Shown: positions 8,471 to 18,403 of the stretch, piece by piece
How the letters are laid out: each line of letters opens with the position of its first letter
Numbering within the stretch: the stretch's first letter is position 1
Source: Palsa-892 sp035556215
Lineage (GTDB): Bacteria; Pseudomonadota; Alphaproteobacteria; Rhizobiales; Xanthobacteraceae
Direction of reading: 5' to 3'
DNA: 64,000 nucleotides
NCBI GenBank assembly: GCA_035556215.1
Contig: DATMFI010000007.1
Span: 124,001-188,000 of the forward strand
Translations under genes and position numbers: made by a program
The notes under the pieces: model-generated
Told to the model about the DNA's origin: nothing
Database searches by the model: none
Seen by the model: the letters and a program-made list of their open reading frames with translations, nothing else

Positions 8471-10138
8471 ATGCTCGTTCATCTCTCCATACGCGACATC
8501 GTCCTGATCGATAAACTCGATCTCGATTTCGCGCCGAAACTTTCGGTGCTGACCGGTGAGACGGGCGCCGGAAAATCGATCGTGCTCGACTCCTTCAGCC
8601 TCGCGCTGGGCGCGCGGGGCGACGCCGCGCTGGTGCGGGCCGGCGCCGAGCAGGGGCAGGTGACGGCGGCTTTCGAGGTCGGCAAGAACCATCCGGCGCG
8701 CAAGGTGCTTTCCGAAAACGGCGTCGATGGCGACGAGCTGATCCTGCGCCGCGTGCAGCTTGCCGATGGGCGCACGCGCGCCTTCATCAACGACCAGCCG
8801 GTGTCGGTGCAGGTGCTGCGCGAAGTCGGCAAGAAGCTTGTCGAAATCCACGGCCAGCACGACGAGCGGGCGCTGATCGATTCCGCGACGCATCGCAGCC
8901 TGCTGGATGCCTTCGGCGGCAATCTCGATCAGGCGGCCGAAGTCGAGGCGCTGTGGAACGGCTGGCGCGAAGCGGTAACGAAAGCCGAGGAAGAACGCGC
9001 GCGTGTCGAAAAAGCCAATGCCGAGGCCGATTATATCCGCCACGCCGTCGAGGAGATGACGGCGCTCGCGCCGCAGCCCGGCGAGGAGAACGAGCTTGCC
9101 GAGCGGCGCGCCCGGATGATGGGCGCGGAAAAGATTTCCGAGGATTTGCGCGATGCGCATGAAACGGTGGCGGGTTCGGGCAGCCCGGTGCCGTCACTGT
9201 CGGCGTCGCTGCGCCGTCTGGAGCGGCGAACCAACGATGCCCCCGAGCTTGTCGGCGCTCCGGTGAAGGCGCTGGAGACGGCCATCAACGCGCTTGAAGA
9301 AGCGCGCGACGGGCTGGAGCGCGCGCTGCGCGCCGCCGATTTCGATCCGCAAGAACTCGAACGCATCGAGGAGCGATTGTTCGCGCTGCGCGCCGCCGCG
9401 CGCAAATACCGCACGACAGTGGACCAGCTACCGGAAGTCGCGGCGCGCTTTGCCGCCGATCTCGAGGCGATCGACCGGGGCTCGAAAAATCTCGCGAAGC
9501 TTGAAGCTGCCGCGAAAGAAGGCGAGAGCGCCTATCGCGCCGCCGCCGAGAAACTTTCCGCCGCCCGCAAGAAAGCGGGCACGGCGCTCGGCAAGGCGGT
9601 GAATCGCGAGCTTGCACCGCTGAAACTGGAGCGTGCCGAATTCATCGTCGAGATCGAAAGCGACGCAAAAGCCGCGGGTCCTGCGGGCATCGACCGCGTC
9701 GAATTCTGGGTGCGGACCAATCCGGGCTCTAAGCCCGGCCCGCTGATGAAGGTCGCCTCGGGCGGCGAGCTCGCGCGGTTTTTGCTGGCGCTGAAAGTCG
9801 TGCTGGCCGACAAGGGTTCGGCGCCCACGCTGGTGTTCGACGAAATCGATACGGCGGTGGGCGGCGCGGTGTCCGACGCGATCGGCGCGCGGCTCGCCCG
9901 GCTTGGCGAAAAAGTGCAGGTGTTTTCGGTCTCGCACGCGCCGCAGGTCGCGGCGCGCGCCGCGCACCACTTCCTCGTCAGCAAGGAACCGGCGAGCGCC
10001 AAGAAAGTTGTCACGCGGGTGCGGGCGCTCGAATCGAAACAGAAGCGCGAGGAGATCGCCCGCATGCTGGCCGGCGCCGAAGTCACCGAGGAAGCGCGGG
10101 CGGCGGCGGAGAAGCTGATCGCGGGAGCGGGGCGATGA
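8471..10138 (+). CDS. recN: DNA repair protein RecN
   Basis: RecN is an SMC-like ATPase acting in double-strand-break repair. The 555-residue protein has Walker A GETGAGKS at residues 29-36, a central coiled coil rich in Ala, Glu and Arg (about residues 150-380), an ABC signature region (ASGGELARFLLALK) and Walker B LVFDEIDTAVGG near residue 455, followed by an H-loop VSHAPQVAA. The stop overlaps the ligA ATG. No SOS box was recognised upstream. Confidence 0.96.
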   Translation: MLVHLSIRDIVLIDKLDLDFAPKLSVLTGETGAGKSIVLDSFSLALGARGDAALVRAGAEQGQVTAAFEVGKNHPARKVLSENGVDGDELILRRVQLADGRTRAFINDQPVSVQVLREVGKKLVEIHGQHDERALIDSATHRSLLDAFGGNLDQAAEVEALWNGWREAVTKAEEERARVEKANAEADYIRHAVEEMTALAPQPGEENELAERRARMMGAEKISEDLRDAHETVAGSGSPVPSLSASLRRLERRTNDAPELVGAPVKALETAINALEEARDGLERALRAADFDPQELERIEERLFALRAAARKYRTTVDQLPEVAARFAADLEAIDRGSKNLAKLEAAAKEGESAYRAAAEKLSAARKKAGTALGKAVNRELAPLKLERAEFIVEIESDAKAAGPAGIDRVEFWVRTNPGSKPGPLMKVASGGELARFLLALKVVLADKGSAPTLVFDEIDTAVGGAVSDAIGARLARLGEKVQVFSVSHAPQVAARAAHHFLVSKEPASAKKVVTRVRALESKQKREEIARMLAGAEVTEEARAAAEKLIAGAGR

Positions 10139-12267
10139 AGAAGCGCGCAAGCGGCGCGCCCAAAGCGGTCGAGGACTTGAGCGAGAAGGAAGCCAAGGCC
10201 GAGCACGCCCGCCTCGAGACGGAAATCTCCCGCCACGACCAGCTATACTATCAAAAGGATGCGCCGGAGGTTTCCGACGCTCAATATGATGCGCTTCGGC
10301 AGCGTTACAACGCGATCGAGAAGCGCTTTCCCGATCTTAGAACGCTGACCAGCCTGTCGATGCGCGTCGGCGCGGCTCCGGCCGGGCGCTTCGCCAAAGT
10401 GAAGCATGCAGTGCCGATGCTCTCATTGGCCAATGCGTTCAGCGGTGAAGATGTCGAGGATTTCGCCGGGCGTATTCGCAAGTTTCTGAAACTCTCCGAA
10501 AACGAGCCGGTGGTTTTTGTCGCCGAGCCGAAGATCGACGGCCTGTCGATGTCGTTGCGCTATGAGAAGGGCGAGCTTGTCACGGCGGCAACGCGCGGCG
10601 ACGGCAGCGTCGGCGAGGACGTCACCGCCAATATCCGCACGCTGAAATCCGTGCCGCAGAAACTCAAGGGCCGGAAGATCCCGGACGTCTGCGAGGTGCG
10701 CGGCGAGGTCTACATGACCAAGGCCGATTTCCTGAAGCTGAACGAGCAGCAAAAGAAATCGGGCAGCGACAAGGTTTTTGCCAATCCGCGCAATTCGGCG
10801 GCGGGTTCGCTTCGCCAGAAGGATCCGAAGGTCACGGCGTCGCGGCCGCTTGGCTTCTTCGCTTACGGCTGGGGCGAGATGAGCGAGATGCCGGCGAAGA
10901 CGCAATCGGGCATGGTCGAGTGGTTCGAGCATTGCGGCTTCACCACCAATCCGCTGGCGAAAATCTGCCGTTCGGTGAAGGAGCTTGTCGCGTTTCATGC
11001 GAGCATCGAGGAGCGGCGCGCCAGGCTCGATTACGACATCGACGGCGTCGTTTACAAAGTCGATCGTATCGATTGGCAGGAGCGCCTGGGCTTTGCCGGC
11101 CGCGATCCGCGCTGGGCGATCGCGCACAAGTTTCCGGCGGAAAAGGCGATTACGGTGGTGAAGGATATTTCCATCACCGTCGGCCGCACCGGCGCGCTGA
11201 CGCCGACGGCGATTCTGGAACCGGTCACGGTCGGCGGCGTCGTGGTGCAAAATGCGACGCTGCATAACGAGGACTACATCAAGGGCATCGGCGGCGACGG
11301 TGAGCCGATCCGCGAGGGCAGGGATATCCGTATTGGTGACACCGTAACCATCCAGCGCGCGGGCGATGTCATTCCGCAGGTGCTGGACGTCGATCTCGAC
11401 GAGCGGCCGAAAAGCGCGAAGCCCTATCAGTTCCCGACGAAATGCCCGGTGTGCGGCAGCCATGCGGTGCGCGAGATCGATCCCGATACCGGGAAAGCCG
11501 ACGCCGTGCGCCGCTGCACCGGCGTGCTGATCTGTCCGGCGCAGGCCACGGAGCGGCTCATTCATTTCGTATCGAGAAATGCGTTCGATATCGAGGGGCT
11601 CGGCGAGAAGCAGGTCGAGGCCTTCTTCAACGACAAGCTGGTGCGGACGCCCGCCGACATTTTCCGGCTGAAGAAAGAACAGCTTGTCGGCCGCGAGGGC
11701 TGGGGCGAGACATCGGCGAACAATTTGCTGCGCGCCATCAAGGCGCGCGAGACGATCGTGCTCAATCGCTTCATCTATGCGCTCGGCATCCGCCATATCG
11801 GCGAAACCAATGCCGTGCGGCTCGCGCGGCATTACGGTTCCGTGAAGGCCTTCCGCGACGGCGCGGTGGCGGCGGCGAAGGACGAAGAAGCCTTCGCGGA
11901 GATCACCCATATCGGCGGCATCGGCGAGGTGGTGGCAAAGGCCGTGGTCGAGTTCTTCAAGGAGAAGCAGAACCTCAAGGTGTTCGATGAGCTGGTGAAG
12001 GAAGTCGATGTCGAGCCGATGGAAGCGGTCAAGAGCGACAGCGCTGTTTCCGGCAAGACGGTGGTGTTCACCGGCGCGCTCGAGAAGATCACCCGCGACG
12101 AGGCGAAGGCGATGGCTGAAAAACTCGGCGCCAAGGTTTCAAACTCGGTTTCGAAGAAGACCGATCTTGTCGTCGCCGGGCCGGGCGCGGGCTCGAAACT
12201 CGCGGAAGCCAGGAAACACGGCGTGAAGGTGATCTCGGAAGACGAGTGGTTCAAGCTGGTCGGTTAA
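10135..12267 (+). CDS. ligA: NAD-dependent DNA ligase LigA
   Basis: LigA seals nicks during replication and repair using NAD+. The 710-residue protein shows an N-terminal Ia domain (HDQLYYQ), the adenylation motif EPKIDGLS with the AMP-accepting Lys133, an OB fold, a four-Cys zinc finger (CPVCGSH ... CTGVLICPAQ, about residues 436-470), HhH repeats and a C-terminal BRCT domain (VFTGALEKITRDEAK). The ATG overlaps the recN stop. This ends the coupled forward series; the next gene is convergent. Confidence 0.97.
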   Translation: MKKRASGAPKAVEDLSEKEAKAEHARLETEISRHDQLYYQKDAPEVSDAQYDALRQRYNAIEKRFPDLRTLTSLSMRVGAAPAGRFAKVKHAVPMLSLANAFSGEDVEDFAGRIRKFLKLSENEPVVFVAEPKIDGLSMSLRYEKGELVTAATRGDGSVGEDVTANIRTLKSVPQKLKGRKIPDVCEVRGEVYMTKADFLKLNEQQKKSGSDKVFANPRNSAAGSLRQKDPKVTASRPLGFFAYGWGEMSEMPAKTQSGMVEWFEHCGFTTNPLAKICRSVKELVAFHASIEERRARLDYDIDGVVYKVDRIDWQERLGFAGRDPRWAIAHKFPAEKAITVVKDISITVGRTGALTPTAILEPVTVGGVVVQNATLHNEDYIKGIGGDGEPIREGRDIRIGDTVTIQRAGDVIPQVLDVDLDERPKSAKPYQFPTKCPVCGSHAVREIDPDTGKADAVRRCTGVLICPAQATERLIHFVSRNAFDIEGLGEKQVEAFFNDKLVRTPADIFRLKKEQLVGREGWGETSANNLLRAIKARETIVLNRFIYALGIRHIGETNAVRLARHYGSVKAFRDGAVAAAKDEEAFAEITHIGGIGEVVAKAVVEFFKEKQNLKVFDELVKEVDVEPMEAVKSDSAVSGKTVVFTGALEKITRDEAKAMAEKLGAKVSNSVSKKTDLVVAGPGAGSKLAEARKHGVKVISEDEWFKLVG

Positions 12268-12276
12268 CTAGCTGCG

Positions 12277-14109
12277 CTAAGCGATCCGCATCAGCGGCTC
12301 GGTCGCCTCGATCAGCCAGTCGCGCGCTTCACTGCCGACGAGCGGTGCGATCTCCGCGCGGACGCGAGCGTGATAGGTGTCGAGCCAGTCGAGTTCTTCC
12401 AGCGAGAGCATGCTCGGCAGCACCAGGCGGCGGTCGATCGGCGCGAGCGTCAATGCCTCGAACGACAGAAGTTTCTTCTCGGCGCCGGCCGGGGCCTTAT
12501 GCGGCACGATCAATTCGAGATTTTCAATGCGGATGCCATAGGCATCCGTTTTGTAATAGCCGGGCTCGTTCGACAGGATCATGCCGGCTTCCAGCTTGGC
12601 GTTGCCCATTTTGGAAATGCGCGCCGGGCCTTCATGAACCGAGAGATAGCTGCCGACGCCGTGGCCGGTGCCGTGATCGAAGTCGAGACCGGCGCGCCAC
12701 AGCGGTGCGCGGGCGAAACCGTCCAGCTGCGCGCCGGTGGTGCCTTCGGGGAAGACGGCGCGGGCAATGGCGATATGGCCCTTCAGCACCAGCGTGAAGC
12801 GCTCGCGCATTTCGTGCGTGGGATCGCCGACCGAAAGCGTGCGCGTGACATCGGTGGTGCCGTCTTCATATTGCGCGCCGGAATCGATCAGGAACAATTC
12901 GCCCTTTGAGATGCGGCGATTGGTCTTTTGCGTGACGCGGTAATGCACAATCGCGCCGTGCGGGCCGGCGCCGGCGATGGTCGGAAACGAAACATCCTTC
13001 AGCCAGCCGGTCTCGCGGCGGAAGCTCTCCAGCGCTGCAACGGCGTCGATCTCGGTCAGCTTGCCATCCGGTGCCTCGCGGTCGAACCAGGCGAGGAAAT
13101 TGACGAGCGCCGCGCCGTCGCGCTTATGCGCCGCACGTGTGCCTGCAATTTCGGCCTCGTTCTTGACCGCCTTCATGCGGGTGACGGGATCGGCACCTTT
13201 GGCAACGGTGCCGCCAGCTTGCTCGATCACATCGGCCAGATGTTTCGGCGCGGTCGCCTGATCGAGGCGGATCGTCCTGCCCCTGGCAATGGCGGCAAGC
13301 GCCTGATCGAATGCCGGCGGCTCCTGCACATCGGCCACCTTCGAGAGCGCCGCGCGCACTTCGTTCGAAAGCTTGCGGCCATCGACGAACAACGACGGCT
13401 TGCCCTCACGCGGCACCAGTGCCCAGGAGAGGGGGAGCGGCGTGTGGGTTACGTCCGCGCCGCGGATGTTGAACGTCCAGGCGACGGAAGCGGGGTCGGA
13501 CAGGATGGCGGCGTCGAGCTTTGCCTTGCCGAGTTCTTCCTGCAGCCGCTTGATCTTGTTCTCGGCGCTTTCGCCGGCAAATCGCATGTCATGCAGCACG
13601 ACCTTTGAGAGCGGCGGCGCGGGGCGATCGCTCCAGATCGCATCGACCGGGTTTTCCGGCAGCGGCACCAGCATCGCGCCGGCGCGTTCGCAAGCCTTCT
13701 TCAGGTTCTCGACGCCGTCGATGGTGGTGCGGAGCGGATCGTAACCGAAATTGCCGCCCTTGAGGTTCTTTGCGATCCACTCGCTCGGAGGCGTTTCGAC
13801 CAGATGCTCGATCGCGAACGCCGATGTATCGACCTGCGCCTTGGCCTCGAGCGTATAGCGGCCGTCGACAAACAGCGCCGCCTTGTCGGCCAGCACGACC
13901 GCGACACCGGCCGAGCCGGCAAAACCGGTGAGCCAGGCCAGCCGCTCCTCGCAGGCGGGCACGTATTCGTTCTGATGCTGGTCGGTGCGCGGGATGATGA
14001 AGCCATCAAGCTTGCGTTTCGCAAGTTCCGCTCGCAGCGCCGCGAGGCGCTCCTTGCCCCGGGAGGGATCGGTTTTTTCGCTGAAGGATTGAAATTTGGC
14101 CTCGAACAT
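12277..14109 (-). CDS. pepP: Xaa-Pro aminopeptidase (M24B family)
   Basis: This dinuclear-metal peptidase removes N-terminal residues preceding proline. The 610-residue protein is of the long, three-domain type: two creatinase-like N-terminal domains, then a pita-bread catalytic domain. Metal ligands are visible in LIDSGAQYEDGTTDVTRT (two Asp), GTGHGVGSYLSVHEGP (His), ILSNEPGYY (Glu) and IENLELIV (Glu). A C-terminal extension follows, as in eukaryotic-like aminopeptidase P. Ten bases separate its end from ligA (convergent), and it diverges from uvrD. The symbol is by family; cytosolic location is expected since no signal peptide is seen. Confidence 0.9.
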   Translation of the reverse strand: MFEAKFQSFSEKTDPSRGKERLAALRAELAKRKLDGFIIPRTDQHQNEYVPACEERLAWLTGFAGSAGVAVVLADKAALFVDGRYTLEAKAQVDTSAFAIEHLVETPPSEWIAKNLKGGNFGYDPLRTTIDGVENLKKACERAGAMLVPLPENPVDAIWSDRPAPPLSKVVLHDMRFAGESAENKIKRLQEELGKAKLDAAILSDPASVAWTFNIRGADVTHTPLPLSWALVPREGKPSLFVDGRKLSNEVRAALSKVADVQEPPAFDQALAAIARGRTIRLDQATAPKHLADVIEQAGGTVAKGADPVTRMKAVKNEAEIAGTRAAHKRDGAALVNFLAWFDREAPDGKLTEIDAVAALESFRRETGWLKDVSFPTIAGAGPHGAIVHYRVTQKTNRRISKGELFLIDSGAQYEDGTTDVTRTLSVGDPTHEMRERFTLVLKGHIAIARAVFPEGTTGAQLDGFARAPLWRAGLDFDHGTGHGVGSYLSVHEGPARISKMGNAKLEAGMILSNEPGYYKTDAYGIRIENLELIVPHKAPAGAEKKLLSFEALTLAPIDRRLVLPSMLSLEELDWLDTYHARVRAEIAPLVGSEARDWLIEATEPLMRIA

Positions 14110-14246
14110 AAGCGCCTTCTAAGGCCGCGCGGCTTTTTCGTCCATCTTCCTTCGTATTCGTCCATAGAGGGCACGCATCACGGTACCGCCAGATCGCCCT
14201 CGTAAAGTGTTGCCCTTGGTGCCATTTTGTTCTCAAAGGATTCGTT

Positions 14247-16601
14247 GTGGCCGACCCGTTGAAGGATATCGAGGATTTCGCGCCGCCCGCGCCACGGCCG
14301 GGCGGGATCGCTGCGCGCGCCCGCGCGGCGGCGACGGGTAATGCTGGCTATCTCGAAGGGCTCAACCCGGAGCAGCGCGAAGCCGTCGAGTCGCTCGATG
14401 GCCCGGTGCTGGTGCTCGCGGGCGCCGGAACCGGCAAGACGCGGGTTTTGACGACACGCGTCGCGCATATTCTGGCGACCGGCCGGGCGTGGCCGTCGCA
14501 GATTTTGTCGGTGACTTTCACCAATCGCGCGGCGCGCGAGATGAAGGAGCGCGTCGGCAATATGGTCGGCGAAACGGTGGAGGGGATGCCGTGGCTCGGC
14601 ACCTTCCATTCGATCGGTGCAAAGATCTTGCGGCGGCATGCCGAGCTTGTCGGGCTCAAATCGAATTTCACCATTCTCGACACCGATGACCAAATTCGTC
14701 TCCTGAAGCAAATCCTTTCGGCCGCCGATATCGACGACAAGCGCTGGCCGGCGCGGCTGCTCGCCGGGATCATCGACAGCTGGAAAAACCGCGGATTGAC
14801 GCCGCAACGAGTTTCGATGGGCGACGGCGCACAGTTCGCCGACGGGCGCGGGCGCGAGCTTTATGCCGCCTATCAGGAACGGCTGAAGACGCTGAACGCC
14901 GTCGATTTCGGCGATTTGCTGCTTGAGAACATCCGGCTCTTTCAGGAGCAGCCGGATGTGCTGGAGCAATACCAGAAGCGCTTCCGCTACATGCTGGTGG
15001 ACGAGTATCAGGACACGAACGTCGCGCAATATCTGTGGCTCAGGCTGCTCGCGCAGGGCACGCGCAACCTGTGTTGCGTTGGCGACGACGACCAGTCGAT
15101 CTATGGCTGGCGCGGCGCGGAAGTGGACAACATCCTGCGCTTCGAGAAGGATTTTCCCGGCGCGAAGGTCATCCGGCTGGAGCGCAACTATCGCTCGACC
15201 GGGCACATTCTCTCGGCGGCCTCGTATCTCATCGCTCACAACGAAAGCCGTCTCGGCAAGACCCTGCACACCGAAGACGTCGATGGCGAGAAGGTCAACG
15301 TCACCGGGGCATGGGACTCCGAAGAGGAAGCGCGCGATGTCGGCGAGGAGATCGAGCAGCTTCACCGCAAGGGCCACCGGCTTTCGGAGATCGCCATTCT
15401 GGTGCGCGCCTCGTTCCAGATGCGCGAATTCGAAGATCGCTTCGTCACGCTCGGCCTGCCGTATCGCGTGATTGGCGGCCCGCGCTTCTATGAGCGGCAG
15501 GAAATCCGCGATGCGCTCGCCTATTTCCGGGTGATTGTGCAATCGGCGGACGATCTGGCGTTTGAGCGCATCGTCAATGTGCCGAAGCGCGGCCTTGGCG
15601 ATTCCAGCGTGCAGATGCTGCACGATTATGCCCGCGCCAATAACGTGCCGCTCCTCGATGCCGCGCGCGCGATGTCGCTGACCGAGGACATGAAGCCGAA
15701 GCAGCGCGGCTCGTTGCGCGAGCTTGTCGCGTCGTTCGACCGCTGGCGTAATCAGCTGGAGTCCTTGCCGCATACGGAACTGGCCGAAATCGTGCTGGAG
15801 GAATCCGGCTACACCGACATGTGGCAGAAAGAGCGCACGGCGGAAGCCGCCGGACGCCTCGAAAACCTCAAGGAGCTCGTGCGCTCGATGGAGCAGTTCG
15901 AGAACATGGCCGGCTTCCTCGAGCACATTTCGCTGGTGATGGATGCCGAGAGCGGCGCGGGGCAGGATGCGGTCAGCATCATGACGCTGCATTCGGCCAA
16001 GGGCCTCGAGTTCGACACGGTGTTCCTGCCGGGCTGGGAAGAGGGGCTTCTGCCGCACCAGCGATCGTTGGACGATCAGGGCCGCGCGGGGCTCGAGGAA
16101 GAGCGGCGGCTCGCCCATGTCGGGCTCACGCGGGCGAGAAAGCGCGCGAAAATTTATTTCACGTCGCATCGGCGCATCCACGGCATGTGGAATTCGACGG
16201 TGCCGAGCCGTTTCCTGGATGAATTGCCGGAAAAGAGCGTCGAGGTGACGGAAGCCAAAGGCGGCTGGGGCCAGCCGGTGAGCCGCTTCGATCGCGTCGA
16301 GCCGTTCTCTTCAAGCTATGACACGCCCGGCTGGCAGCGCGGCCGCGCCCAGAAGAGCCAAAAGGACGAGAGCGGGATCCCGGAAGGCCAGCGCAACTTC
16401 AAGCGCGGCCCGGTGACGATCAACGCCAGGGCCGTGGACCGGACGCCATCGGCAAACGGTTCATTCCGGCTGGGCGAGCGCGTCTTCCACCAGAAGTTCG
16501 GCTATGGCCGCGTGACCGAAGTCGATGGCAACAAGCTCACCGTCAATTTCGAGAAGGCCGGCGAAAAGCGTGTCGTCGAAAATTTCGTTGAACGGGTCTA
16601 G
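14247..16601 (+). CDS. uvrD: UvrD/PcrA-type ATP-dependent DNA helicase
   Basis: This superfamily 1A 3'-5' helicase acts in nucleotide excision and mismatch repair. The GTG start at 14247 is preceded by AAAGGA. The 784-residue protein has Walker A AGAGTGKT (Lys64), motif Ia VTFTNRAAREMKER, Walker B DEYQD at about residue 252, QSIYGWRGA (motif III), and late motifs TLHSAKGLEFD and EERRLAHVGLTRARK. The C-terminal GERVFHQKFGYGRVTEVDG segment is the Tudor-like domain of UvrD/PcrA that contacts RNA polymerase. A 137-base region separates it from divergent pepP. Confidence 0.95.
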   Translation: MADPLKDIEDFAPPAPRPGGIAARARAAATGNAGYLEGLNPEQREAVESLDGPVLVLAGAGTGKTRVLTTRVAHILATGRAWPSQILSVTFTNRAAREMKERVGNMVGETVEGMPWLGTFHSIGAKILRRHAELVGLKSNFTILDTDDQIRLLKQILSAADIDDKRWPARLLAGIIDSWKNRGLTPQRVSMGDGAQFADGRGRELYAAYQERLKTLNAVDFGDLLLENIRLFQEQPDVLEQYQKRFRYMLVDEYQDTNVAQYLWLRLLAQGTRNLCCVGDDDQSIYGWRGAEVDNILRFEKDFPGAKVIRLERNYRSTGHILSAASYLIAHNESRLGKTLHTEDVDGEKVNVTGAWDSEEEARDVGEEIEQLHRKGHRLSEIAILVRASFQMREFEDRFVTLGLPYRVIGGPRFYERQEIRDALAYFRVIVQSADDLAFERIVNVPKRGLGDSSVQMLHDYARANNVPLLDAARAMSLTEDMKPKQRGSLRELVASFDRWRNQLESLPHTELAEIVLEESGYTDMWQKERTAEAAGRLENLKELVRSMEQFENMAGFLEHISLVMDAESGAGQDAVSIMTLHSAKGLEFDTVFLPGWEEGLLPHQRSLDDQGRAGLEEERRLAHVGLTRARKRAKIYFTSHRRIHGMWNSTVPSRFLDELPEKSVEVTEAKGGWGQPVSRFDRVEPFSSSYDTPGWQRGRAQKSQKDESGIPEGQRNFKRGPVTINARAVDRTPSANGSFRLGERVFHQKFGYGRVTEVDGNKLTVNFEKAGEKRVVENFVERV

Positions 16602-16604
16602 CTC

Positions 16605-17498
16605 GTGGAAGCGCAGGATCTAACCCACATCGTCCGAGTCGCAGCCGACGAGGCTGTTGCCAAGCGAATTGCTAACTTTTTCGCGGAAACTTTCGACCCC
16701 GAGGAAGTGGCGGCGTCGGCTTTCGAAACCGCCGAAGGCTGGAGCGCCGAAGTGCATTTTGCGCAGGCGCCGGATCGCGTGCGTGTCGAGGATTTGCTGC
16801 GGGCGGCGGATGTCGATCCGGCAAAAGCCGTGTTCGAGACCGTCGCCAAAAAGGATTGGGTGGCGCTGAGCCTCGAAGGTTTGAAGCCCGTCCGCATCGG
16901 GCCGTTCGTCGTGCACGGCGCGCATGATCGGGCCAAGGTCGGCGCGCAGGAGATCGGCATCGAGATCGAGGCCGCGCTTGCGTTCGGCACGGGGCACCAC
17001 GGCACGACGCAGGGCTGTCTTGCCGCGATCGAGGAATTTTCCCGGCGTGGCCGTCCGAAACGCACGCTCGATCTCGGCACGGGTACGGGCGTGCTGGCGA
17101 TAGCGGTTGCGCGGCGTTGCCGCCGGCCGGTAATCGCGAGCGATTTCGATCCGGTCGCTGTCGCAACCGCAAAAGAAAACGCCCGGCAAAACCGGGCGGG
17201 TAATTTCATTCGTTTCACGAAGGCGGCGGGCACGAATGCGCCGCTTATTCGCAACCATGCGCGCTACGACTTTGTGCTCGCCAATATTCTGCTGCCGGTG
17301 CTGAAACAGCTTGCAAAACCGGTTCGCCCGTTGCTTGCGCGGGGCGCGACGGTCGTGCTGTCGGGGCTGCTGCCTTCGCAGGCCAATGCGGCGGCGAGCA
17401 TCTGGCGTGCGCAAGGGCTCACGTTGCAGACGCGCCGGACCATGGACGGCTGGACGACCCTGACATTCCGCCGGGTCATCCGGCCGCAACGTCACTGA
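16605..17498 (+). CDS. prmA: Ribosomal protein L11 methyltransferase
   Basis: PrmA trimethylates ribosomal protein L11 using S-adenosylmethionine. The GTG start at 16605 lies three bases after the uvrD stop. The 297-residue protein has a substrate-recognition N-terminal domain, then FGTGHHGTT (about residues 127-135) and the SAM motif LDLGTGTGVLAIA (about 155-167), followed by the NIL-LP motif (VLANILLPVL). It overlaps a small reverse-strand gene by seven bases at its 3' end. Confidence 0.92.
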   Translation: MEAQDLTHIVRVAADEAVAKRIANFFAETFDPEEVAASAFETAEGWSAEVHFAQAPDRVRVEDLLRAADVDPAKAVFETVAKKDWVALSLEGLKPVRIGPFVVHGAHDRAKVGAQEIGIEIEAALAFGTGHHGTTQGCLAAIEEFSRRGRPKRTLDLGTGTGVLAIAVARRCRRPVIASDFDPVAVATAKENARQNRAGNFIRFTKAAGTNAPLIRNHARYDFVLANILLPVLKQLAKPVRPLLARGATVVLSGLLPSQANAAASIWRAQGLTLQTRRTMDGWTTLTFRRVIRPQRH

Positions 17499-17596
17499 AT
17501 GTATTTGTGGCGGCGGAGAGAAGCCTCGACCTGCTTCGTGCGGGTCTCGACAAAGGCCTTGTAAAGGCGGGTCAGCGCGATCGTCAGAGCGGTCAT
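17492..17596 (-). CDS. Small basic protein of 34 residues
   Basis: The ATG at 17596 (reverse strand) is preceded by AAAGGAG with a six-base gap, one of the best ribosome-binding sites in the window. The 34-residue product begins MTALTIALTRLYKAF and ends SLRRHKYIQ. It looks like one amphipathic basic helix. Its size and charge recall the small Arg-rich DUF1127-type proteins of Rhizobiales, but I cannot assign it to that family. It converges on prmA with a seven-base overlap. Confidence 0.6.
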   Translation of the reverse strand: MTALTIALTRLYKAFVETRTKQVEASLRRHKYIQ

Positions 17597-17750
17597 CGGT
17601 GTCTCCTTTGGTTGGACACCCTCGGTATGGCGTTTCTCCAGACCCGCAAAACATAGGCTTTCCCGCCGGAAAGGGTATTGGCCCTGGCGCATGCCACCTG
17701 CGTGGCCGCCGCATGCCGCATTGCCAACGCGTTAAGGGACGGCTTTCCGA

Positions 17751-18260
17751 TCAGTTGCGCGGCGGCATGCCGATGGCACGGCCGATTTCGGGCGGGCGCG
17801 GCAGCGTGCGGTGCGCCGACTTCATGATGGCAAGGCGTTCAAGCACGTCGTCGGGGAAGGGAACGACCTTCTTCGCTTTCATATCGACGTGAAGGGCGAG
17901 TTGCTCGGAAGTCGCCGACACCCAGTCTTCCGTGGCGTGGTGAAGTTCGGCATAGAGGTGAAGCCGTTTCGTGTCGTAGTCGATCAGCCGGATCGCGGCG
18001 CGCACCGGCATGTGCGCGCCAAGCTCCCGCAGGTAGCGGACATGCGCCTCGGCGGTGAAGAACGAGGCGCTGCGCTCGCGCACGTAATCAGGACCGAGAC
18101 CGACGAGGAAAAATGCTTCATCGACCGCGCGGTCGACCAGCACGTTGTAATAGGCCATGTTGAGGTGGCCGTTATAGTCGATCCAGGACGGATCGACGGT
18201 CATGACGGACGATACGAACGGCGCGAAAAAGACCGGCTCGAAATCAATGCGGGCTGGCAT
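17751..18260 (-). CDS. Hotdog-fold acyl-CoA thioesterase family protein
   Basis: A 169-residue 4HBT-type protein that probably hydrolyses an acyl-CoA. The signature DYNGHLNMAYYNVLVD (about residues 28-43) is the active-site stretch of YbgC/FadM-like thioesterases, with an Asp followed by a conserved NGHLN. The rest fits a single hotdog fold, and no signal peptide is present. It is a monocistronic reverse-strand gene; the divergent neighbour is the FAD-linked dehydrogenase at 18404, with 143 bases between. Similar proteins occur in carnitine metabolism, but nothing here supports that specifically. Confidence 0.8.
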   Translation of the reverse strand: MPARIDFEPVFFAPFVSSVMTVDPSWIDYNGHLNMAYYNVLVDRAVDEAFFLVGLGPDYVRERSASFFTAEAHVRYLRELGAHMPVRAAIRLIDYDTKRLHLYAELHHATEDWVSATSEQLALHVDMKAKKVVPFPDDVLERLAIMKSAHRTLPRPPEIGRAIGMPPRN

Positions 18261-18403
18261 CGGGTGGCGTTTCTTTGTCTCCCATCAGTGATGATGCAAT
18301 GCCGCAGGCTTTCGCGCAATGGTATGGGCTCTGTAAGCGGCCGGATTCTGCTAGGCTGCGGCAAGAAAACTACTCCATCGAACCATACGATGAATAAAGC
18401 CCT

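Noticed and set aside
14178..16181. Reverse-strand frame of 667 codons opposite uvrD
   Set aside because: Antisense shadow of the helicase gene; no recognisable motifs.
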